A stretch of DNA of 64,000 nt. Source: Paenibacillus thermotolerans. Its GTDB lineage: Bacteria; Bacillota; Bacilli; Paenibacillales; YIM-B00363. A program made the translations under genes and the position numbers. The notes below the pieces were generated by a model. It made no database searches, had not been told where the DNA came from, and saw nothing but the letters and a program-made list of their open reading frames with translations. Shown here piece after piece: positions 59,982 through 64,000 of the stretch; the first letter of the stretch is position 1, and the number at the start of each line of letters is the position of its first letter. The stretch is from positions 1-64,000 of the forward strand of contig NZ_JAQZSG010000007.1 in NCBI RefSeq assembly GCF_028745515.1. The letters run 5' to 3'.

Positions 59982-61077
59982 GATGTTTCACCTTTCGCGT
60001 TTTTGAAACGATCACCAACAAGAGCAATACGAACGACAAAACCGTCACGCCCGCCAGCGATGAGGGCAAATATACCTTTTTCAAAAAGGCATAATACTGC
60101 ATATCGCTTATAGGCAATTCCGCAATGGCGACGTAAACGGCTCCGATAATCCATAGCCCTAACGTCCTATGATTTTTGTTTTGCCCCAGCCCGAGCAGTT
60201 CGAACAGCAAAAAGACCGACACGGCAATCCGGACGAACGCCCCGGACAACCATTGGTAAATCGACAGGAAGTCTACATGACGGATATATTTTCCGATCGT
60301 GACCAGCCGCCATTCCTCATAAGCGGGATATCGAAGATCCGCCGCTTCATAGGGGCCGAATTCGGCGATCGCCGCCGTCACCGGACCGAATACCAATAAA
60401 GCAAGAAAAAGAGCCAGCAAATAAACCGACCAGAGCGGAACCTTCGACTTTAGCTGATGCTGCAAAAGCAGCAATAGGATCAGCTCGACAAGCCCGCCGC
60501 CCAAATAAATGCTTCCTCTAATCGTAGGACCGATCCCATGTTCAAAATAAGGCGTCAACAGGGAGTAGTTTTTTTGCGGCAAATTGGCGCTCATCACAAA
60601 ATCTCCGAAAATGACGACAAACGGAAGCAATATGCCCGAGGCAACGGCGATGGCGCGAACCCCGAAATGAACGGCAAATCCGCATACCAGCATTAATGAA
60701 GCGCCGAGGACACTTGTCGGAGTTTTGGGCAAATACGAGGTATGCGTCCACATCATCGTTTCCTTTAGCGTCATTACGCCGATGACAAACAAATACACGA
60801 TGAAAAAAATACGAAAAGCCCAGCTGACCGCTCCTCCGAATTGCTGCTTGAGCCAAAGGAAGAGCGGCTGCCGATTCGTTTTTATCATGATGTAGTAGAG
60901 AATAGTCGTCCATGCCAGGTACGGAACGATTGCCGTCAAAATCGATATCCAAGCGTCCCTCTTGGCTTCTTCAAGCAGCGGAGGGATGACCATAACGTGA
61001 TTCATTAAACCAACGGCTAAGATGACGATGGAATATAAGGTAAGAGTTCCGATGACGCCGTTGTGTGACTTGTTCAA
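59971..61077 (-). CDS. gerB: GerB-family germinant receptor permease
   Basis: The B component, a 368-residue integral membrane protein with ten predicted helices of the APC transporter type. TTG start behind AGGGGG. Its 3' end overlaps the gerA start by 11 bases. The order gerB-gerA-gerC differs from the common A-B-C order. Confidence 0.88.
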   Translation of the reverse strand: MNKSHNGVIGTLTLYSIVILAVGLMNHVMVIPPLLEEAKRDAWISILTAIVPYLAWTTILYYIMIKTNRQPLFLWLKQQFGGAVSWAFRIFFIVYLFVIGVMTLKETMMWTHTSYLPKTPTSVLGASLMLVCGFAVHFGVRAIAVASGILLPFVVIFGDFVMSANLPQKNYSLLTPYFEHGIGPTIRGSIYLGGGLVELILLLLLQHQLKSKVPLWSVYLLALFLALLVFGPVTAAIAEFGPYEAADLRYPAYEEWRLVTIGKYIRHVDFLSIYQWLSGAFVRIAVSVFLLFELLGLGQNKNHRTLGLWIIGAVYVAIAELPISDMQYYAFLKKVYLPSSLAGVTVLSFVLLLLVIVSKTRKVKHHET

Positions 61078-61169
61078 AGGGATATCCCCCTACACCGGTG
61101 ACGGATTGTTGTGAGGATAGTATTACCAATCGGCGAGGTAATAACCGGAAATAACGGGCGTACACGCCA

Positions 61170-61202
61170 TAAAAAAAAGGTCCCCGGATTACCGGTTGAC
61201 CT
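61170..61202 (-). terminator. Terminator of the pentapeptide-repeat gene
   Basis: On the minus strand AGGTC and GACCT enclose an inner CCGG/CCGG stem, followed by T8. It lies 11 bases after the gene's stop codon. Confidence 0.8.
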
Positions 61203-61212
61203 CGGAATGCTG

Positions 61213-62091
61213 TTATGTTGAGGCCCAGTGCGGCGGCCGTGTAAGCAGGGAAGGAAGCTTTGTACCCGCGTCTCCCTTTGCGGCATTGATCTGGAATTGA
61301 GTAAGAAAAATAGCTCCGGTAAGGTCTGCTCCGCGCAAATCTGCATCCCGCAAGTCGGCGCCGATCAAATCGGCTGCTCTCAGGTCTGCTTCTCTTAGAT
61401 CGGCCGCAATCAGATACGCCCCTCTCAGATTGGCGCATCTAAGGTCGGCTCCGCGTAGCTTGGCGCCGATCAAATCCGCCCCTCGGCCATAAGCTTTGCG
61501 GCGTCCTTGGGGTACTTTCAGCGAACGGCCGGCTTCGGTTCGAACGAGCTCGCTTGTCCGAAGCAACAATGCGTTGACGTTCGCCCGATGGGCCGCCATG
61601 TCCAGCTTCAGGAAGGTGTTAGCCGGGAGGTGTGTCAGATGCTCCGTTTCGTCAAGCGCCGCTTGAAGCTCATCGCGGATCGATCGGGCCGCCTTCAGCG
61701 TTGCCGCTTCGGATAAATACCATAGCAGCTCGTGGAGCTGCCGCATGAGAGGAAATACTTCGAACATCATTTCCGCCGTTTCGGGGGCTTGCCGCCAGTC
61801 GGTTCCGCCGAAGGTAGTTTGGGATACGTGTTGTCCGGCGCCGAAGCAATCAAATACGGTGCAGCCCTTAAAGCCCTTCTGCCTTAGATTGCCGTGAATG
61901 CCGCAGCGAAAATCTTTCTTAAGGTGCTGACATGGCGTCCCGGCGTCTTTGTCGACCGCGAAATCTGCGGAGGCGGCGAAGGGCAGAGCAACGCAGCATA
62001 AGCCGAAGCAGCTTTCACAGTCCGCTTGCAGCTTTGCGCGATGGAATACGGAGGAAGGATTTGTGTGATTGCTTTGGGAATTGTCGTGCAT
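61213..62091 (-). CDS. Pentapeptide-repeat protein with Cys-rich N-terminus
   Basis: A 292-residue protein. Residues about 20-95 hold a Cys-rich segment ([29 protein letters not shown]) resembling the YkgJ-type metal-binding domain; the middle is helical. From about 205 to 265 come tandem A(D/N)LRxA pentapeptide repeats that fold into a right-handed beta-helix. Such beta-helices can mimic DNA, but no function is proved here. ATG behind AAAAGGAG. Confidence 0.85.
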   Translation of the reverse strand: MHDNSQSNHTNPSSVFHRAKLQADCESCFGLCCVALPFAASADFAVDKDAGTPCQHLKKDFRCGIHGNLRQKGFKGCTVFDCFGAGQHVSQTTFGGTDWRQAPETAEMMFEVFPLMRQLHELLWYLSEAATLKAARSIRDELQAALDETEHLTHLPANTFLKLDMAAHRANVNALLLRTSELVRTEAGRSLKVPQGRRKAYGRGADLIGAKLRGADLRCANLRGAYLIAADLREADLRAADLIGADLRDADLRGADLTGAIFLTQFQINAAKGDAGTKLPSLLTRPPHWAST

Positions 62092-62368
62092 TTGGCGGTC
62101 TCCTTTTATATACTGCTATGAACATGATAACGGTACTGCTCATGCTTCGGCAACCGCCGCCGCTTGGGATGGAATGTTAGCAACACTATGAGTTGTTATT
62201 TGTATCGTTTTACCTTCTTGGCGAAATTAGCATCACGAGGAGTTCATAGTAACTTCCGCATGTTCCGATTGATAGCTTCATAGATATAGAAATATCCGAA
62301 ATCTTGAAAGAGTTCGTGGATGGCCGTTACGGTGCCAAAGTTTGTATATTGAGGAAAGGTGATTCCGC

Positions 62369-63229
62369 TTGGATAATAAAGTGTTTGTTTACGGCTCGCT
62401 GCAAAAAGGCATGGGAAACCACCGAATCGTACAACGGTACGTCCGCTCCGTTCAGAACGCCAGCATGCGGGGATGGATGTTTAACCTTGGATGTTATCCG
62501 GGCGTCGTTGTCGGGAGCGGGGTCGTACATGGGCAGCTTCTGGAACTGAGTCAGCCTGAGAGAGCGCTTAGTGCTATGGATATTTTGGAAGGCTTTCAGG
62601 AGCCGGAGCATCCCAGAAATCTTTTCGAGCGGGTGAAAACGATCGTATCGCTGGATCACGGTCAAACGGCGGAGTGCTTCGCCTATATTTTGCACGATCG
62701 GAACAAGGCAGAAATATGCGAAAGCGCGGCATTCCTGCCAAGCGGGAAATGGGGCTGCGAACGGGAGCTTCGATTATACATAGCTTATGGCTCCTGCATG
62801 AGCGAAGCTTCGTTCTCGGAGACCGTGGCAAACTATACGCGCTTGGGAAGGGCGGAGCTTGAAGGTTACCGCGTCGGGTTTACGAAATATTCCGCCAAAT
62901 GGGGAGGAGGAGTCGCAGATTTGCTTCCAGCCCCAGGCGAAACGATGGAGGGCGTTCTTTACCTCCTGCCTGCTGATGAGATTGAGCCGCTGGATGAGCG
63001 GGAGGGAGCGAATCTCGTTCCGCCCGCGTATCGAAGGACGAATATTTCCGTGTCGGTTGACGGGATGCGGCTGCCCGCCTTTTCCTATGAAGTGGCCGAT
63101 AAGTCGAAGCGTGAAATCGCACCGTCGGACGCTTACATGTGTACGATTCTCGATGGAACGAACGTCTTGAGCGGCGCATATGCGGTACGTTTGAGGGAAG
63201 CGATGAATCGGTTGAGGGATGTACAGTAG
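62369..63229 (+). CDS. Tandem gamma-glutamylcyclotransferase (AIG2-like) protein
   Basis: A 286-residue fusion of two gamma-glutamylcyclotransferase domains: one at about 4-115 with VYGSLQKGMGNH, one at about 130-270 with AYGSCMSEASF. In these enzymes the YGS loop binds the gamma-glutamyl group and a Glu acts as base. The second copy has lost the Leu after YGS. TTG start behind GAGGAAAGGTG. Possible role in glutathione-like or gamma-glutamyl peptide turnover. Confidence 0.8.
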   Translation: MDNKVFVYGSLQKGMGNHRIVQRYVRSVQNASMRGWMFNLGCYPGVVVGSGVVHGQLLELSQPERALSAMDILEGFQEPEHPRNLFERVKTIVSLDHGQTAECFAYILHDRNKAEICESAAFLPSGKWGCERELRLYIAYGSCMSEASFSETVANYTRLGRAELEGYRVGFTKYSAKWGGGVADLLPAPGETMEGVLYLLPADEIEPLDEREGANLVPPAYRRTNISVSVDGMRLPAFSYEVADKSKREIAPSDAYMCTILDGTNVLSGAYAVRLREAMNRLRDVQ

Positions 63230-63349
63230 GGGCATGCGAAACTCGGAGGCGCAGAACATCTTTCCAAATTCAAGAAAACAAGCTATCATGTTTACGATCA
63301 AGCATTCCGGTATTTATTCATTCTGCACGAATGGAGAGGGAGCTCGAGA

Positions 63350-63865
63350 ATGAGGAAGGTAGAAGTTTTACCCTATAACCCTCTCTGGGTTTCAAAATTT
63401 GAGGAGGAAGCGGAAAATTTTCGATTGATTTTTGGTAAGGAGATTATTGTTATACATCATATAGGAAGCACAGCTGTTCCAGGGTTAAATGCTAAACCCA
63501 TTATTGACGTGATGCCTGTTGTCAAAGACATCAACCGCGTAGATGAATACAATGGGCAACTGCTTCTTCAAGGTTACGAGTCAAAAGGTGAGAATGGAAT
63601 ATGTGGAAGGCGTTATTTCACTAAAGGCGGAAATCATCGAACTCATCACATTCACATATATGCTCTTGGTAATCCGCAAATTGAGCGGCATCTTGCTTTT
63701 CGGGATTATTTACGAGCACATCCGAAAACGGCGAAAAATTACGGGGATCTCAAAGCGGAGTTGGCAGTTCAATATCCCTACGATATATCGTCATATATCA
63801 AGGGTAAGGAAGAGTTAGGACTTGAAATTGACAGACTGGCCGCTGAATGGGCTAAAAATAGTTAG
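63350..63865 (+). CDS. GrpB-family protein (UPF0157)
   Basis: A 171-residue nucleotidyltransferase-fold protein of unknown function. The family signature HHIGSTAVPGLNAKPIIDVMP is complete, as is RTHHIHIYALGN. Base composition is visibly more AT-rich than the neighbours, hinting at recent acquisition. ATG behind GGAGAGGGAG. Confidence 0.88.
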   Translation: MRKVEVLPYNPLWVSKFEEEAENFRLIFGKEIIVIHHIGSTAVPGLNAKPIIDVMPVVKDINRVDEYNGQLLLQGYESKGENGICGRRYFTKGGNHRTHHIHIYALGNPQIERHLAFRDYLRAHPKTAKNYGDLKAELAVQYPYDISSYIKGKEELGLEIDRLAAEWAKNS

Positions 63866-63915
63866 TGATGCAATGACAACGGGGGGTACAGACAAGAAAA
63901 ATAGGGGGATCGTAC

Positions 63916-64000
63916 ATGAAAGTAGTGCCGGCTACGCCGGATGACATCAACGAATGGTTAAAGCTGGCGGCTGAAGTGGAGTATTTATTTGGTTCAATGG
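63916..64000 (+). CDS. GNAT-family acetyltransferase, N-terminal fragment
   Basis: An ORF beginning MKVVPATPDDINEWLKLAA runs off the right edge of the window after 28 residues. ATG follows AGGGGG. The opening resembles GNAT acetyltransferases (an early strand and helix with (A/T)PDDI), but the acetyl-CoA motif is not in view. Partial. Confidence 0.5.
   Translation, partial: MKVVPATPDDINEWLKLAAEVEYLFGSM

Overview
The window looks like chromosome from an endospore-forming member of the Paenibacillaceae (Paenibacillus/Cohnella type). The DNA is GC-rich for a Firmicute, ribosome-binding sites are strong AGGAGG-type, and TTG/GTG starts are common. It carries a spore-germination ger operon, a YheC/D spore-coat ATP-grasp gene, a T-box in front of an aminoacyl-tRNA synthetase gene, YesM/YesN two-component regulators and two sugar ABC operons without their own ATPase gene. 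All identifications come from reading the sequence; no database search was run.

Layout. 1-18 is the 3' end of a 5S rRNA gene, so an rrn operon lies to the left; it is followed by degenerate copies of the 5S tail, each with its own terminator. 688-5908 holds a small ORF, a YheC/D-like gene, panD, a threonine-synthase-like gene, a SolA-type oxidase and a THUMP/Trm14-like RNA methyltransferase. 5992-11874 is one giant gene (transglutaminase-like, DUF4011, SF1 helicase and nuclease-like domains). 12053-18165 is a signalling block: diguanylate cyclase, CheY, SiaB, SiaC, histidine kinase and SiaA, with an OmpR-type regulator facing it. 18321-26657 is YesM/YesN, an ABC importer and a GH127 arabinofuranosidase, probably for arabinose-rich plant glycans, with a candidate CcpA (cre) site.

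27072-32087 is a tight five-gene operon: PurU, an N-formylglutamate-amidohydrolase-like enzyme, two RimK-like ATP-grasp ligases and a membrane-anchored protein of unknown function. It looks like an uncharacterised amide-bond pathway. After a methyltransferase and a YitT protein come a divergent HSP90 with a TPR-like partner (33834-36686) and a GH18 hydrolase. 38758-45757 is a nine-gene operon (AAA+ ATPase, HerA-like ATPase, two paralogous pairs of small proteins, a protein with a nuclease-like FEVK motif, a YkvA protein). It is the best candidate here for an undescribed system.

45794-49471 is T-box, short prolyl-tRNA synthetase, threonine-aldolase-like enzyme and SDR. 49745-51848 (minus strand) is a MurA paralogue with Asp in place of the catalytic Cys, overlapping a DeoR regulator. 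52127-57268 is a GntR-regulated ABC operon with a PLP enzyme and an unusually readable control region (cre, promoter, operator). 57346-61077 (minus) is a gerB-gerA-gerC operon whose gerA is broken by two lesions. The right end has a pentapeptide-repeat protein, a tandem gamma-glutamylcyclotransferase, a GrpB protein and the start of a GNAT gene.

A 183-bp element with terminal inverted repeats occurs twice (26718-26900 and 38241-38423) and resembles a MITE. No CRISPR array, IS element with transposase, prophage or tRNA gene was seen.
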